A DNA stretch of 64,000 bases, from assembly GCA_963693285.1 (NCBI GenBank), contig OY848927.1, positions 1,056,501-1,120,500 on the forward strand, read 5' to 3'. Origin of the DNA: Xestospongia muta. Lineage: Eukaryota > Porifera > Demospongiae > Haplosclerida > Petrosiidae. Positions 1-10,638 of the stretch are shown in pieces. The notes under the pieces are model-generated. The model was not told where the DNA came from. It worked only from the letters and a program-made list of their open reading frames with translations, and searched no databases. The position numbers were made by a program, and so were the translations under genes. How positions within the stretch are numbered: the stretch's first letter is position 1; the number at the start of each line of letters is the position of its first letter.

Positions 1-149
1 AAGAATCAAACCCCTCCATACCGGCTATCATTTGTTCCAAACCGCCATAATCAATATAGCCTTTATTGTCTTGATCAACTTCTTCGAATCGTTCTCGGAG
101 CTCCTTTAGGTCCAGATACAAAGAACTCCGCCTCTTTTCGTCTGCCATA
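1..149 (-). CDS. EF-hand protein, first coding exon (partial, runs off window)
   Basis: On the minus strand an ATG at 149-147 opens a frame that stays open to the window edge and reads about 49 residues. It starts MADEKRRSSLYLDLKELRER and then has a helix-loop-helix with the loop DQDNKGYIDYGG, which fits an EF-hand calcium-binding loop (acidic residues at loop positions 1, 3 and 9, Gly at 6, Ile at 8). Position 12 of the loop, normally Glu, is Gly here, so calcium binding may be weak. The fragment is too short to name the family; mitochondrial carriers of the SCaMC type and many other proteins begin this way. Its start codon lies about 190 bp from the preferred RNF7 start on the other strand, suggesting a shared promoter. 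Confidence 0.6.
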
Positions 150-342
150 GTTTGATATTACAGTTTTAATGTTAAACACAAAAAATATATACTCAAAACT
201 GCAAAAATTTTCCAAACCCAGCCACACCTTGTTTGTTTTGCAAACAGAACGCCCCCCTATTTCAAATTGTGGGCGTGGTAACCTATCCTATCGTATGGCA
301 TCTTCTAACATAGTGCTGAAACGACAAAGGGAGGAAGTCATC

Positions 343-1652
343 ATGGCCGATGATCAACCATTAGAAGAGACTGGAGAAGGACCTAAGATCAAAAAATCCA
401 AGGCTAAAACACCCTCAGGACCAATATTTACACTTAAAAAGTGGAATGCTGTGGCTATGTGGTCGTGGGATGTAGAATGTGATACTTGCGCTATATGTCG
501 TGTTCAAGTAATGGGTAAGAAATAGTGCAAGCAATTTTTACTCACACCTTTATATCATGTCATAACACCAACCTAAGTACAGTCATGGATAGTCTCAAAG
601 CCAGATGTTCTGTAAGGGGAAAGAACATCTGGGCAAACGAGGTTGGGCAGCTATGAATATCTTTATACCCTCAGGTCACATGACTTCCTTTCTGTGGCTT
701 CATTTTACATACTAATTCACAGAATTACCAGTGAACCTGATAAAGATATTCGAGGTCCAATTTCATCCTTTTGCTCTTCTTTTTAGTGGTCCTTTCCTCA
801 AGGTCTAACTTTGTATGATTTTTCCTATTAATCAACATAATATTGAGACTCAAAGCGAGTTACACAATAAAATAATGTGTGACCACAGTTGATCATATTA
901 CAGGGGTATTTTGATTGGTTTACCCTAAATCCTGGTAGAACCCCAACTTTGAATGCAAGTTTGCCCAGACATTACCTCCTCTTATAGAACGTCTGACTTA
1001 TCCATGAATAGAGAGTCTTGCCTGTGGTTTTTATTTCTCTCCTCGTGTGGTTTAGATGTGGTCAATTTCATTCATAAGGGATTCTTGTATATTCAACCAT
1101 TTTTCATTATGTTGTTTAGGAAAAAAAACTTTAGCTAACACTAATTACATATGTACTACTGCTAACTTACTTGGAATTTTGGGGTTGCCAAAGGTCTTTT
1201 TCCTTATTATAAACTTGCTAAGGATACAGAAATCTCTTTGTTTACAAAAGTTCTCACCTCCTCTAGTATAAAACAACAAATATTAATTATAATAGGAATC
1301 AGTAATACATGAGGAGTCAAGTTTATGTCATACCTTTATATACTATAATTATAAATAGTTATAACCTTAATAAGTTTGTGGTCACTCTTTGGAGCGAACA
1401 GATTAGACTTGACTCAGCTAACAATATAAGATATATATGTCATTCTTTTCTTGTAGATGCTTGTCTTCGATGTCAGAGTGATGGTAAACAAGAAGAATGT
1501 ATAGGTAAGTCAAATCATAACTATATATTGTATGATGTAGACTAGAAATATCTATTTATTATTCACAACTAACAACTCTTGCTGATGACTATAACCAATT
1601 AAATTTAGTTGTATTTAATACTAGTGTTATAATGATGATCATCAACGACTGA

Positions 1653-1720
<68 letters not shown>

Positions 1721-1840
1721 GTTGTTTGGGGTGAATGTAATCATTCATTTCACAATTGTTGTATGCAGTTATGGATTAAACAAAACAATCGTTGTCCTCT
1801 GTGTCAACAAGAATGGATGGTACAAAGATTTGGTAGTTAA
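343..1840 (+). CDS. RNF7: RING-box protein 2 (RBX2/RNF7/SAG), cullin-RING ligase subunit
   Basis: Three coding exons at 343-514, 1457-1504 and 1722-1840 join in frame into a protein of about 112 residues, close to the 113 of human RNF7. Exon 1 carries [19 protein letters not shown], the cullin-binding strand, and starts the RING-H2 (CAIC). Exon 2 holds the zinc-binding segment DACLRCQ, and exon 3 [12 protein letters not shown] and RCPLCQQEW, completing the three-zinc RING. The family docks on cullin-5 and recruits the E2 for ubiquitin or NEDD8 transfer. I chose the ATG at 343 because it gives the family's MAD start; an in-frame ATG at 295 would add 16 residues. The last intron ends in a long CT array that directly precedes the TAG acceptor. 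Confidence 0.93.
1662..1719 (+). repeat. (CT)n microsatellite forming the 3' splice site tract of RNF7 intron 2
   Basis: About 29 CT units run directly into the TAG acceptor before exon 3 of RNF7. The array therefore is the polypyrimidine tract. The pattern recurs at four other places in this window. Confidence 0.97.
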
Positions 1841-2286
1841 TCATTATTCAGATGTTAATTCTTGGATTTATTTTACTTGCTTTATGTTATCATAATATCA
1901 ATATTAATCTACTTGTTAATGAAATTCCTTGAAAAATTTCTTAATAGTAAATCAAAACAACACATTCTCTATACACCAATATCAGATCGCAATTTATTGA
2001 ATATCATTGGAAGGATTGCAAACCATAATAATTTTTCAAAATAGGTTGGCAATACTCCAAAAATGTCGTATCATGAGATGAAATTACAAACAACTTTTTG
2101 CTGATTATGCAATCTAGTTTACACTGTTATTGTTATTATGTTTCTATTATATCCTTTACCTATTAAAATTAGAGTAGGCAAATTAACCCGGTCGACAATT
2201 CCAAGCAAGTAGTACATTTGGCAGTACTGTCTTTTCATTGTCCACTGCTAATATTGAAAAAAATAGCAAAACTGATTGAAACAAAG
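1841..2286. other. Intergenic, RNF7 to avidin cluster
   Basis: AT-rich sequence with no convincing gene. A short frame at 1862-2044 begins with a hydrophobic stretch but has no recognised similarity. From about 2190 the sequence becomes the common 5' flank of the avidin copies (from the motif near 2205, seen also before every other copy), but this copy lacks the TATA-like box. Confidence 0.6.
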
Positions 2287-2920
2287 ATGATTTGGTAAGC
2301 CAAACAATAGATATTGTAAAATTAATGACTATTATTGCAGGTTTATTGCAGTTATTGCCATCTTAGGTGTTACATCAGCCTCAAATATTGATCTTCTTGC
2401 TGGAGAGTGGAAAAATGAGTTGGGGTCTACTATGTGCATATACTGGCAAACTGTACCCTCTGGACAATTGAGTGGATGGTATAACTCACTTGTTGGTCAA
2501 GCTGAGAATCAATATGATTTGGCAGGAAGATATGATATTGAATCAATTAATGGAGGCACATTGGGATGGTAAGAAAAGTCATCTAGTCAATATATATAAA
2601 TATGCAAAAATTTGGCCTCATTGAAAGTGCCAGTAATACTAACAGGATGAACTTAGTTCTTTACATATTAATAAATTATCTATATGTATTAAGATATCTT
2701 CATTTATACATGTAGGACAGTAACATGGCGTAATCAAGACATGACTGCTAATTCAACTACTACCTGGTCTGGACAATGGCAAAAAACACGTTCTGGTATT
2801 CGTATCTTCACAACATGGCTCCTAACATCCCAGACTGAACCTAAAGATAACTGGAAATCTACCCTTGTGGGTAAAGATACATTTTATAGGACAGCTAACT
2901 ATTGCAAAAAGATGAATTAA
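2287..2920 (+). CDS. Avidin/streptavidin-like secreted biotin-binding protein, copy 1
   Basis: Three exons: 2287-2294, 2341-2568 and 2716-2920, giving 146 residues. Exon 1 encodes only MI and part of W; the signal peptide reads MIWFIAVIAILGVTSAS. The mature part follows the avidin fold: LAGEWKNELGSTMCIY (strand 1, with the Asn and Ser that contact the biotin ureido ring), GWYNSLVGQ (Tyr and Ser), GRYD, LGWTVTWRN (Trp), STTTWSGQW (Ser, Thr, Trp), TTWLLTS (Trp), NWKSTLVGKDTF (Trp and Asp). These match streptavidin positions N23, S27, Y43, S45, W79, S88, T90, W92, W108, W120 and D128. The tail is YCKKMN, without the SDEL ending of copies 2 and 6. Expected to fold as a tetramer or dimer in the secretory route or outside the cell; biotin binding is inferred. 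Confidence 0.9.
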
Positions 2921-3415
2921 ACTCAAGTGATGAACAGTGACCACAAATACAAACAATACAAATAACAATACATAATTATACAGGTTGGATAAACATAATA
3001 CTATTTTAATTACTAATGTATTATGAAATTGATGGTTATGTAGCTAGCTAAATAAGCAATAGTACATTAGTAACAAAAACAGTGTTGTCCTTACTTTTTG
3101 ACATAAATAAACTTTTAATTACTACCTGTATAACCATCTAATGATTTACAGTGGTGGAAACTGTTGTCATGGCACAGATACATTATGACCCAACCACTTG
3201 TATCTTATGCTAATACAACATGTGACGTTTTGGACTTATGGCTCTCAATATCGCATACTGTACCAACAAAAAACTTTATGATTTAGCAATAATCTATACA
3301 TAATTAATTATGTCAGTTCTTAATGGGTGTGGCTTATCATTGAGAATAAGGTAAAACCTAGCTGCAGATTTACATTTGTTATTCATTCATTCTTTTGATA
3401 GAGGGATTGTTATTG
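2921..3415. repeat. 3' flank of avidin copy 1 (cluster repeat)
   Basis: Non-coding, AT-rich. Versions of this block lie downstream of the other avidin copies (for example 4770-5420, 9680-10310, 15880-16200, 18710-19130). It includes a motif near 3170-3210 that is palindromic in two of the other copies. No gene seen. Confidence 0.75.
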
Positions 3416-3510
3416 TATTGTGTCACTTACCACTTTTTCCTCAACAAGTCCATCCCGGAAGAACAACATATAAGGTGTAAGACCATCTTCATGGAAATTC
3501 AGTAAAGCTA
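3416..3510 (-). pseudogene. TCTP (TPT1) exon 5 fragment
   Basis: Matches the 5' splice donor and the C-terminal half of the last coding exon of the intact TPT1 gene at 19164-19280, on the same strand. It ends abruptly at the residues corresponding to ALLNF. No other exons follow, so it cannot make TCTP. Confidence 0.85.
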
Positions 3511-3511
3511 G

Positions 3512-3760
3512 TTGGATTAGGAACAGTTGAAACAGAATCTGCTTATAGCTTCAATTGAAGCCATGATTCAATTACTATAGCAAAGTGGATCTAAAAGAAA
3601 TGTGGTTGTAGATGCAACTAGTTGGCTTTATGCACATCAAGATACACTATAGTTGGCCTTGTAGCAACTTAGAACGGGTTTACATCATATTGATGAAACT
3701 GTGGTAACGAAGACCTTGGTTAAAATGACAAAATGCTTTTTTCAGTGTATATAGGAGGAG
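3512..3760 (+). pseudogene. Degenerate coding fragment, possibly XPG/FEN1-type N-terminus
   Basis: One frame reads RNVVVDATSWLYAHQDTL, then a stop, then more protein-like sequence to about 3750, with another in-frame stop upstream. The VVVDATSWLY motif resembles the start of XPG-type nucleases, but the match is short and I am not sure. A second copy lies at 8142-8395 with the same stops, so the fragment was dead before it was duplicated. It sits inside the promoter-side repeat of avidin copies 2 and 4. Confidence 0.35.
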
Positions 3761-3952
3761 TAACAACAAGAGAGCAGATGATCAGTAGTTTAGCATCATA
3801 AACTGAGTACCTCTGTCACTTTGATGGTTTACAACATGAGTAATTATAATGAGAGAATTGAATACTTACAATGAATCTACTATAACTTAACAGGAAACCC
3901 CTAATTGAATTGCAAACCAAACTAGAACTTATAGGTTTCCTCCATTATTGTC

Positions 3953-3960
3953 TATATAAT
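3953..3960 (+). promoter_or_regulatory. TATA-like box of avidin copy 2
   Basis: TATATAAT lies about 80 bp before the ATG at 4041. The same box, in the same surroundings, precedes copies 4, 6 and 7. The roughly 200 bp upstream (from about 3750) is also conserved between these copies and is probably the proximal promoter. Confidence 0.55.
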
Positions 3961-4040
3961 CAAGTAGTACATTTGGTAGTACTGTCTTTTCATTGTCCGC
4001 AGCTCATACTGAAAAAATAGCAAAAACAATTGAAACAAAG

Positions 4041-4693
4041 ATGATTTGGTAAGTCAAACAATAGATATTGTAAACTTAATGACCATTATTGCAGGTTTAT
4101 TGCAGTTATTGCCATCTTAGGTGTTACCTCAGCCTCAAATATTGATCTTCTTGCTGGAAAGTGGGAAAATGAGTTGGGGTCTACTATGTGCATATACTGG
4201 CAAACTGAACCCTCTGGACAGTTGAATGGATGGTATAACTCACCTGTTGGTCAAGCTGAGAATCAATATGATTTGGCAGGAAGATATGATACTGAATCAA
4301 TTAATGGAGGCACATTGGGATGGTAAGAAAAGGCATCTAGTCAATATATATAAATATGCAAAAATTTGGCCTCATTGGAAAGGGCCAGTAATACTGATAG
4401 GATGAACTTAGTTCTTTACATATTAATAAACTATCTATATTTATGAAGATATCTTCATTTATACATGTAGGACAGTAACATGGCGTAATCAAGACATGAC
4501 TGCTAATTCAACTACTACTTGGTCTGGACAATGGCAACAAATAGATTCTTATATTCATATCTATACAACATGGCTCCTAACATCTCAAACTGAACCTACA
4601 GATAACTGGGAATCTACCCTTGTGGGTAAAGATACATTTTCAAAGATACAAGATGATTGCGAAGATAAAAGAAAGCCTAGTGATGAACTGTGA
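4041..4693 (+). CDS. Avidin/streptavidin-like secreted biotin-binding protein, copy 2 (SDEL end)
   Basis: Exons 4041-4048, 4095-4322 and 4471-4693 give 152 residues. The same signal peptide and avidin domain as copy 1 are present, with LAGKWENELGSTMCIYW, GWYNSPVGQ, RYDTES, LGWTVTWRNQ, STTTWSGQW, TTWLLTS and NWESTLVGKDTF. The biotin-contact residues are kept; the change of Leu to Pro in the strand-3/4 loop (NSPVG) is specific to this copy. The C-terminal tail is longer than in copy 1 and ends in KPSDEL, similar to an ER-retrieval tetrapeptide. A TATA-like box lies upstream at 3953. Confidence 0.9.
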
Positions 4694-5271
4694 TCACAAA
4701 TTGTACCTCATCTCATTAGAATAATATTAGTGGTTAGATCTGTGGTTTTGTTATAATAGAATTTCCTAGATTGCCTTTTCATTTACAAATACAAATGATA
4801 CAAATAACAATAATAACAATAACAATAATTATTATGAAATAATTAAATATGTCATAATTAATAACAAGAAGACTTCTATAGCTAATGTTGAATGGTCAAT
4901 GAAACTCACTAAAAAGAAATAAAAAACATAGTAAATTTATCAAGTGTCTACATATACTCTAACCAGTACTCATAACATCAATAAAACTCCATGCCAAGCA
5001 TTATCATCACTGTAAAAATTGATTATTTGAATTAACTAATACATAATTATACAGGTTGCATAAACATAATACTATTTTAATTACTAACGTATTATGAAAT
5101 TGATGGTTATGTAGCTACATAAGCAATAGTACATTAATAATGAAGAAAACAGTGTTATCCTTACTTTTTGACATAAATAAACTTTCAATTACAAATCTGT
5201 ATAACCAACTAATGGATAAATCATCCGATCAATTTTTACAGTGATGGCAACGGTTGTCACGGTATAAATAC

Positions 5272-5325
5272 ATTATGGTCCAACCACTTGTATCTTATAT
5301 AAGATACAAGTGGTTGGACCATAAT
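5272..5325. repeat. Perfect short palindrome, 26 bp arms
   Basis: Arms 5272-5297 and 5300-5325 are reverse complements with a 2 bp centre. In most other cluster repeats only the left arm is found (for example 11633-11658), while 10170-10222 has both arms with a slightly larger centre. It probably marks a junction between inverted copies of the flank. Confidence 0.85.
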
Positions 5326-5398
5326 ATTTTAGACTTGTGGCTCTCAATATATCACATACTGTACCAACAAAAACCTTGTGGTTTGGTAATAACTTATA

Positions 5399-5492
5399 TG
5401 ATTTGGTAAGCCAAACAATAGATATTGTAAACTTAATGACCTTTAATATTATTGTGGGTTTATTTGCAGTCATTGCCATCTTACACTTACTG
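5399..5492 (+). pseudogene. Avidin exon 1 plus start of exon 2, truncated remnant
   Basis: The sequence repeats the avidin ATG, its donor (TTGGTAAGCC) and the intron, then the first residues of the signal peptide exon (AVIAIL), and stops matching at 5492. A twin lies at 10294-10376. Neither has the mature domain. Confidence 0.75.
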
Positions 5493-5745
5493 TAAAAATG
5501 TTATTATGTTATTTTAACAGCCAATTTGTATTTCATGTGGGTGGATAACTATGGAATCTAGAATTTATGTGAATTACTCACTGTATAATACCAACAAATT
5601 ACACAATGAGTAACGTACAAGAATTCTATATTACATAGTAGTCCATCCATGTCAGGGACAATCCCAAGTGAGTAGTACATTTGGCAGTACTGTCTATTGT
5701 CTGCAGCTCATATTGAAAAAAATAGCAAAATTGATTGAAACAAAG

Positions 5746-6032
5746 ATGACTTGGTAAGCCAAACAATAAATCTTGTAAACTTAATGACCATTAATATTAT
5801 TCCAGGTTTATTGCAGTTATTGCCATCTTAGGTGTCACCTCAGCCTCAAATATTGATTTTCTTGCTGGAGAGTGGAGAAATGAGTTGGATTCTACTATGT
5901 GCATATACCAGCAAACTGTACCTGACGGACAATTGAGTGGATGGTATAACTCACTTGTTGGTCAAGCTGAGAATCAATATGATTTGGCAGGAAGATATGA
6001 TACTGAATCAATTAATGGAACACATTGGGATG
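5746..6032 (+). pseudogene. Avidin-like copy 3, truncated (exons 1-2 only)
   Basis: Exon 1 (5746-5753, MT and part of W) and exon 2 (5806-6032) are present and read NIDFLAGEWRNELDSTMCIY through GRYDTESING. Exon 2 is one base short near its end (GGAACAC in place of GGAGGCAC), so the frame into exon 3 is lost. Exon 3 itself is missing: from about 6160 the sequence switches to a TCTP fragment. In strand 1 the usual LGST is LDST, as in intact copy 5. Confidence 0.88.
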
Positions 6033-6282
6033 GTAAGAAAAGGCATCTAGTCAATATATATAAATATGCAAAAATTTGGCCTCATTGAAAGTGCCAGTAA
6101 TACTGATAGGATGAACTTAGTTCTTTACATATTAATAAACTATCTATAGTAGCAAAGCAAATGTTTAAATGTAAGGTATTGCTATTTGTTCAGTGTTAAT
6201 TGTCATTTTATAAAATTAAAATTGGTTGTATTTACTTACATTTCTAATAGCTTCCATTATAATATGTTCCTTTTAAGTTAAG

Positions 6283-6700
6283 ATGACGACAGAAGTTGGT
6301 GGTATTGATGAGTCAAAGCAGGAGCACATGAGTGTAATAAAAAAGTACATGGAACAAATAATGTTTTGTTATTTTGTTTTATTTTAGATGTACATGGGAA
6401 AAATTGTGAAAGATTTGGAGGAAAAAAATCTTGATTGAGTTCAATCTTTTAAAGATGGTACTAAAGTTGCTATGAAAAAGGTACTTTCACATTGTCATGA
6501 ATTGTTCAATATGATATATACATTTACGTTTACTTAATGGCCTCTCTGGTTTATAAGTATTTGATAATTACAAGGATTTTGACTTCTATTATGGTGAACC
6601 AAATAACAATGAAGGTATGGTAGCTTTATTGAATTTTCATGAAGATGGTCTTACACCTTATATGTTGTTATTCTGGGATAGACTTGTTGAGGAAAAAGTG
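6283..6700 (+). pseudogene. TCTP (TPT1) pseudogene fragment, inverted relative to the intact gene
   Basis: Pieces of TPT1 exons 3, 4 and 5 in order on the plus strand: MTTEVGGIDESK at 6283, MGKIV near 6390, and MVALLN to EEKV with a donor at about 6612-6700. Exon 3 is cut after 12 codons and exon 4 carries a stop and frameshift near 6430. It continues without a break into the inverted avidin exon 3 arm, so the two moved as one block. Confidence 0.85.
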
Positions 6701-7205
6701 GTAAGTGACACAATACAATAACAATCCCTCTATCAAAAGAATGAATGAATAACAAATGTAAATCTGCAACTAGGTTTTACTTTATTCTCAATGATAAGCC
6801 ACACCCATTAAGAACTGACATAATTAATTATGTATAGTTATTGCTAAATCATAAGGTTTTTTGTTGGTACAGTATGTGATATTGAGAGTCATAAGTCCAA
6901 AATGTCACATGCTGTATTAGCATAAGATACAAGTGGTTGGGTCATAATGTATCTGTGTCATGACAACAGTTACCATCACTGTAAATCATTAGATGGTTAT
7001 ACAGGTAGTAATTGAAAGTTTATTTATGTCAAAAAGTAAGGACAACACTGTTTTTGTTACTAATGTACTATTGGTTATAAAGCTACATAACCATCAATTT
7101 CATAATACATTAGTAATTAAAATAGTATTATGTTTATGCAACCTGTATAATTATGTATTGTTATTTGTATTGTTTGTATTTGTGGTCACTGTTCATCACT
7201 TGAGT

Positions 7206-7410
7206 TTAATTCCTCTTTTTGCAATAGTTAGCTGTCCTATAAAATGTATCTTTACCCACAAGGGTAGATTTCCAGTTATCTTTAGGTTCAGTCTGGGATG
7301 TTAGGAGTCATATTGTGTAGATAGGAATACCAGAACGTGTTTTTTGCCATTGTCCAGACCAGGTAGTAGTTGAATTAGCAGTCATGTCTTGATTATGCCA
7401 TGTTACTGTC
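7206..7410 (-). pseudogene. Avidin exon 3, inverted orphan copy with in-frame stop
   Basis: Reverse complement of avidin exon 3, nearly identical to copy 1 (same KTRSGI segment and short tail). The codon for Trp in TTWLLTS is TGA here, so the frame is closed. No exon 1 or 2 is found upstream on this strand. Confidence 0.88.
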
Positions 7411-7436
7411 CTACATGTACAAATGAAGATATCTTA

Positions 7437-8141
7437 ATTGGACTGATTTTTTATAACATGTGTAATTATTATTTAATTAATAATTTTGATGGAAAATACT
7501 TATAAAATTAAAAATGAATCAGTTGTGGTTTAACAGGACCCAATTGAATTGCAAAACAAATTAGGGTTGTCTCATCATTTTATGGCTTGGTTTACTATAT
7601 TAAATTAAACAAACCAGAACTTATTAGGTTTAATATTCCGTCCCATTATTGTCTGTGTAAGTACTTTTGGCAGGGTTGTCTTCTCATTGTCTGGTTTGGT
7701 TTTTAGATGTCAGATTGACAGAAAAGATGATTTGATAGTTAATTTTTATCGTTATGTCAATTCTTGGTCAATCTGTTTGTTCATGAAATTTTCCAATAGT
7801 AATAATTCACACTTTAAATAGTATTAATAAACATTAAATGCACTGTCAGCACATGGTGCAAAGATAAAGTTTACATTCAATGTAAGGATATACTGCTATT
7901 AATAGTTATGAAGGGACAAGTAAGAGAATTAGTCTCAACACTAGTACTTTCAGTAATGAGAGACTGGGTACATTAAGTACAGGAGGAGTGACAACAAGAG
8001 AGCAGATGATCAGTAGTTTAGCAACATAAACTGAGTACCTCTGTCACTTTGATGGTTTACAACATGAGTAATTATAATGAGAGAATTGAATACTTACTAC
8101 TATATCTTAATGGGAAATCCCTAATTGAATTGCAAACCAAC
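7437..8141. repeat. 5' flank repeats before avidin copy 4
   Basis: Contains a block (about 7800-8100) that recurs at 13930-14240 and 17215-17500, always upstream of avidin copies, with shorter parts at 3750-3900 and 8390-8520. No open frame of note. It is likely old promoter-side sequence of the repeat unit. Confidence 0.7.
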
Positions 8142-8395
8142 TTAACTAATTGGATTAGGAACAGTTGAAACAGAATCTGCTTATAGCTTCAATTGAAGCC
8201 ATGATTCAATTACTATAGCAAAGTGGATCTAAAAGAAATGTGGTTGTAGATGCAACTAGTTGGCTTTATGCACATCAAGATACACTATAGTTGGCCTTGT
8301 AGCAACTTAGAATGGGTTTACATCATATGATGAAACTGTGGTAACGAAGACCTTGGTTAAAATGACAAAATGCTTTTTTCAGTGTATATAGGAGG
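8142..8395 (+). pseudogene. Second copy of the possible XPG-type fragment
   Basis: Near-identical to 3512-3760, including the in-frame stops after AHQDTL. See that entry for the reading; function uncertain and certainly broken. Confidence 0.35.
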
Positions 8396-8589
8396 AGTAA
8401 CAACAAGAGAGCAGATGATCAGTAGTTTAGCATCATAAACTGAGTACCTCTGTTACTTTGATGGTTTACAACATGAGTAATTATAATGAGAGAATTGAAT
8501 ACTTACAATGAATCTACTATAACTTAACGGGAAATCCCTAATTGAATTGCAAACCAAACAAGAACTTATAGGTTTCCTCCATTATCGTC

Positions 8590-8597
8590 TATATAAT
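8590..8597 (+). promoter_or_regulatory. TATA-like box of avidin copy 4
   Basis: TATATAAT about 80 bp before the ATG at 8678, in the same context as for copy 2. Confidence 0.5.
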
Positions 8598-8677
8598 CAA
8601 GTAGTGCATTTGGCAGTACTGTCTTTTCATTGTCCGCAGCTCATATTGAAAAAATAGCAAAACTGATTGAAACAAAG

Positions 8678-9587
8678 ATGATTTGGTAAGTCAAACAATA
8701 GATATTGTAAACTTAATGACCATTATTGCAGGTTTATTGCAGTTATTGCCATCTTAGGTGTTACATCAGCCTCAAATATTGATCTTCTTGCTGGAGAGTG
8801 GAAAAATGAGTTGGGATCTACTATGTGCATATACCAGGAAACTATAATCCCTGGACAGTTGAATGGATGGTATAGATCACTTGTTGGTCAAGTTATAAAT
8901 CAATATGATTTGGCAGGAAGATATGATACTGAATCAATTAATGGAGGCACATTGGGATGGTAAGAAAAGGCATCTAGTCAATATATATAAATATGCAAAA
9001 ATTGGAATATAGTAGATAGTATGGTATATGCACATATGGTATATGCACATAGTAGATCCCAAAGAGTTGGGATCTACTATGTGCATATACCAGCAAACTG
9101 TACCCTCTGGACAGTTGAATGGATGGTATAACACACTTGTTGGTCAAGCCAAGTATCGATATGATTTGGTAGGAAGATATGATACTGGATCAATTAATAA
9201 TGGAGGCACATTGGGATGGTAAGAAAGGTCATCTAGTCAATATATAAATAAGCAAAAATTTGGCCTCATTGAAAAGTGCCAGTAATACTGATAGGATGAA
9301 CTTAGTTCTGTACATATTAATAAACTATCTATATTTATTAAGCTATCTTCATTTATACATGTAGGACAGTAACATGGCGTAATCAAGACATGACTGCTAA
9401 TTCAACTACTACCTGGTCTGGACAATGGCAACAAATAGATCTTGATATTTATATCTATACAACATGGCTCCTAACATCCTAAACTGAACCTACAGATAAC
9501 TGGGAATCTACCCTTGTGGGTAAAGATACGTTTTTAAAGATACAAGATGATTGCGAAGATAAAAGAAACCCTAGTGATGAACTGTGA
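8678..9587 (+). pseudogene. Avidin-like copy 4 with nonsense codon and duplicated exon 2
   Basis: Exon 1 (8678-8685) and exon 2 (8732-8959) are open and read LAGEWKNELGSTMCIYQ with a changed stretch ETIIPGQLNGWYRSLVGQ. A second, 5'-truncated exon 2 follows at 9064-9219 (ELGSTMCIYQ to GGTLGW), of the copy 6/7 sequence type (AKYRYDLVGRYD). Exon 3 starts at 9365 but has TAA at 9480-9482 in place of the Gln of LLTSQTEP, which removes the last two contact residues (Trp and Asp). The rest of exon 3 up to 9587 is otherwise intact, including SDEL, so the stop may be recent. Confidence 0.85.
9037..9092. repeat. Palindrome made from avidin exon 2 sequence, 25 bp arms
   Basis: Arms 9037-9061 and 9068-9092 are reverse complements with a 6 bp centre. 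The right arm is genuine exon 2 coding sequence (GSTMCIY), so the left arm is an inverted copy of it, as left by a template switch or fold-back repair. Confidence 0.85.
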
Positions 9588-10638
9588 TCACAAATTGTAC
9601 CTCATCTCATTAGAATAATACTAGTGGTTAGATCTGTGGTTTTGTTATAATAGAATTTCCTAGATTGCCTTTTCATTTACAAATACAAATGATACAAATA
9701 ACAATAATAACAATAACAATAATTATTATGAAATAATTAAATGTGTCATAATTAGTAACAAGAAGACTCCTATAGCTGTTGTCAAAGGGTCAATGAAACT
9801 CACTAAAAAGAAATAAAAAACATAGTAAATTTATCAAGTGTCTACATATACTCTAACCAGTACTCATAGCATCAATAAAACTCCATGCCAAGCATTATCA
9901 TCACTGTAAAAATTGATTATTTGAATTAACTAATACATTATTATACAGGTTGCATAAACATAATACTATTTTAATTACTAACGTATTATGAAATTGATGG
10001 TTATGTAGCTACATAAGCAATAGTACATTAATAATGAAGAAAACAGTGTTATCCTTACTTTTTGACATAAATAAACTTTCAATTACAAATCTGTATAACC
10101 AACTAATGGATAAATCATCCGATCAATTTTTACAGTGATGGCAACTGTTGTCACAGTATAGATAGATTATGGTCCAACTACTTGTATCTTAATTATATAA
10201 GATACAAGTGGTTGGACCATAGTGTTTTGGACTTGTGGCTCTCAATATCACATACTGTACCAACAAAAACCTTGTGGCTTGGTAATAACTTATATGATTT
10301 GGTAAGCTAAACAATAGATATTGTAAACTTTAATATTATTGCGGGTTTATTATTTGCAGTTATTGCCATCTTACACTTACTGTAAAAATGTTATTATGTT
10401 ATTTTAACAACCAATTGTATTTCATGTGGGTGGATAACTATGGAATCTAGAATTTATGTGAATTACTCACTGTATAATACCAACAAATTACACAATGAGT
10501 AACGTACAAGAATTCTATATTACATAGTAGTCCATCCATGTCAGGGACAATCCCAAGTGAGTAGTACATTTGGCAGTACTGTCTTTTCATTGTCTGCAGC
10601 TCATATTGAAAAAAATAGCAAAATTGATTGAAACAAAG
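9588..10638. repeat. Flank between avidin copies 4 and 5 (near copy of 4694-5745)
   Basis: Same order of elements as 4694-5745: downstream block, palindrome (10170-10222), truncated avidin start (10294-10376), and the TATA-less type of 5' flank. No functional gene seen. The match shows that copies 2-3 and 4-5 arose by duplication of a two-gene unit. Confidence 0.75.

Larger units (their letters stand above)
4694..5745. repeat. Flank between avidin copies 2 and 3 (cluster repeat)
   Basis: AT-rich downstream block (4694-5240), palindrome at 5272-5325, a truncated avidin start (5399-5492), then a second type of 5' flank (about 5500-5745) shared only with copy 5 (10380-10638) and lacking the TATA-like box. 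The span 4694-5745 is nearly repeated at 9588-10638. No functional gene seen. Confidence 0.75.
2691..7436. repeat. Pair of inverted ~820 bp arms (2691-3510 and about 6619-7436)
   Basis: The left arm holds avidin exon 3 of copy 1, its 3' flank and the end of a TCTP exon 5 fragment. The right arm is the reverse complement of the same block, nearly identical by eye, with avidin exon 3 on the minus strand (7206-7410) and TCTP exon 5 on the plus strand. About 3.1 kb lies between the arms and contains avidin copies 2 and 3. Confidence 0.85.

Noticed and set aside
1862..2044. 60-residue frame with a hydrophobic start
   Set aside because: No similarity, no conservation in the window, and common by chance in AT-rich DNA.
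6993..7304. 103-residue plus-strand hydrophobic frame
   Set aside because: It is the antisense of inverted avidin exon 3 and its flank; hydrophobicity comes from AT-rich sequence.
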